From: Pedobacter sp.
GTDB lineage: Bacteria; Bacteroidota; Bacteroidia; Sphingobacteriales; Sphingobacteriaceae
Direction: 5' to 3'
Length of the DNA: 5,958 bases
Assembly (NCBI GenBank): GCA_030149995.1
Contig: JASLGV010000330.1
Span: 1 to 5,958, forward strand
Shown piece after piece: positions 5,389 to 5,958 of the stretch. Under the pieces are notes generated by a model. That model saw only the letters and a list, made by a program, of their open reading frames with translations, did no database searches and was not told the origin of the DNA. Position 1 is the first letter of the stretch. Each line of letters opens with the position of its first letter. Made by a program: the position numbers and the translations under genes.

Positions 5389-5958
5389 TTAAAAAACTAT
5401 TTAAAATACTCCTCTGGACAATTGCATCAATAATTTTGCTGCTTGCACTGCTTATTTTCTCGCTACAGTTCAGGTCTGTACAAACTTACTTTGCGCAAAA
5501 AGCTGCTGCTTATCTTTCAAAAGAGCTCAAAACAACCGTATCAATTAAAAGCCTGTACATCAAACCTTTTAAGTCTATTGTACTAAAAGACTTGCTGGTA
5601 CTTGACCTGCAGAAGGACACATTGCTGCGTACTCCTGCTTTGATGGTTGACATAAACCGTTTCTCGATCAACAAAAAAATAATTGATGTTAATACGGTTC
5701 AAATCAACGATGGTCGTTTCTTTTTAAAAGATTATAAAGATAACAGTTCCAATCTTGATTTTATTATTGATTATTTCGATTCTGGTAACCCGAAAGTAAA
5801 GAAAAAAAAGTCTGAACCCTTTAACCTTACTTTTGGCCGCATTATCCTGAACCAGATGGCTTTTAAGTATAAAAATTACAAGGAAAAAGACACTGTACTG
5901 AAGCAGGAAATTAATTTCGATGATATTAGTCTGCATAGCCTGAGTGGTATTTTTGAAG
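5388..5958 (+). CDS. TamB/AsmA-like envelope assembly protein, N-terminal part, 3' end missing
   Basis: An open frame of 190 residues running off the right edge; the family in Bacteroidota usually exceeds 1,400 residues. The start is basic (KKLFK), then comes one hydrophobic segment (about residues 7-27, ILLWTIASIILLLALLIFSL), an inner-membrane anchor with the rest in the periplasm. After it, FRSVQTYFAQKAAAYLSKEL (28-47) and the repeated beta-type segments (TTVSIKSLYIKPFKSIVLKD, then LLVLDLQKDTLL) are the typical N-terminal repeat of TamB/AsmA-like proteins, thought to form a lipid-transfer groove. Its place beside tsaD is common in Bacteroidota as I recall it. The frame has a stop at 5367-5369 and no ATG, GTG or TTG until TTG at 5436, which would cut away most of the anchor. 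I therefore place the start at ATT 5388, with ATT 5385 as alternative. A Lys-rich linker lies at 136-141 (KVKKKK). Confidence 0.8.
   Translation, partial: MKKLFKILLWTIASIILLLALLIFSLQFRSVQTYFAQKAAAYLSKELKTTVSIKSLYIKPFKSIVLKDLLVLDLQKDTLLRTPALMVDINRFSINKKIIDVNTVQINDGRFFLKDYKDNSSNLDFIIDYFDSGNPKVKKKKSEPFNLTFGRIILNQMAFKYKNYKEKDTVLKQEINFDDISLHSLSGIFE

Noticed and set aside
5724..5936. 70-residue minus-strand ORF rich in Ile and Phe
   Set aside because: It is antisense to the TamB-like frame, whose N-terminal sequence is family-like throughout.
1..5958. Search for a mobile element, CRISPR array, tRNA/rRNA or defence system
   Set aside because: No transposase or integrase, no repeated spacers, no tRNA-like clover or rRNA motif, and no toxin-antitoxin or nuclease-helicase grouping was seen. 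The genes are ordinary housekeeping genes plus one exporter.

Overview
This window looks like chromosomal DNA from a Bacteroidota bacterium, most likely Sphingobacteriaceae and probably Pedobacter or a close relative. That placement is a judgement from memory, not a database result. It rests on the RecA, sigma factor and small-protein sequences, on the absence of Shine-Dalgarno sequences, and on several exact matches to the Bacteroidota -7 promoter element TAnnTTTG near gene starts. The content is mostly housekeeping. I see no transposon, phage, CRISPR array, tRNA or rRNA, and no stretch over 300 bases lacks a gene.

Left part (1-775, + strand): the 3' three quarters of an ECF-type RNA polymerase sigma factor, cut by the window edge, then a 61-residue soluble protein of unknown function. 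A strong hairpin plus T-run terminator closes this unit.

Middle part (776-3995, + strand): an AraJ-like major facilitator efflux transporter with its own -7 element and an inverted repeat near the expected transcript start. Next comes nth (endonuclease III, base excision repair), whose -7 element sits so close to the ATG that the mRNA may be almost leaderless. Then comes recA, whose promoter overlaps a perfect 9-3-9 palindrome, a good candidate repressor operator. A 13-bp-stem terminator after recA works for both directions.

Right part (3996-5958): on the minus strand tsaD (tRNA t6A synthesis, TTG start) is followed 87 bases downstream by a 68-residue two-helix membrane protein that runs towards the recA terminator. 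Divergent from tsaD is the beginning of a large TamB/AsmA-like envelope protein that runs off the window. The two divergent starts are only about 25 bases apart, and the TamB-like frame has no ATG, GTG or TTG before its membrane anchor. It therefore seems to start at ATT, with its best promoter lying inside tsaD.

Functionally the window pairs two DNA-repair genes (nth, recA) with a tRNA-modification gene and an envelope-biogenesis gene. I found no convincing new multi-gene system. The points most worth following are the recA palindrome and the non-canonical start of the TamB-like gene.
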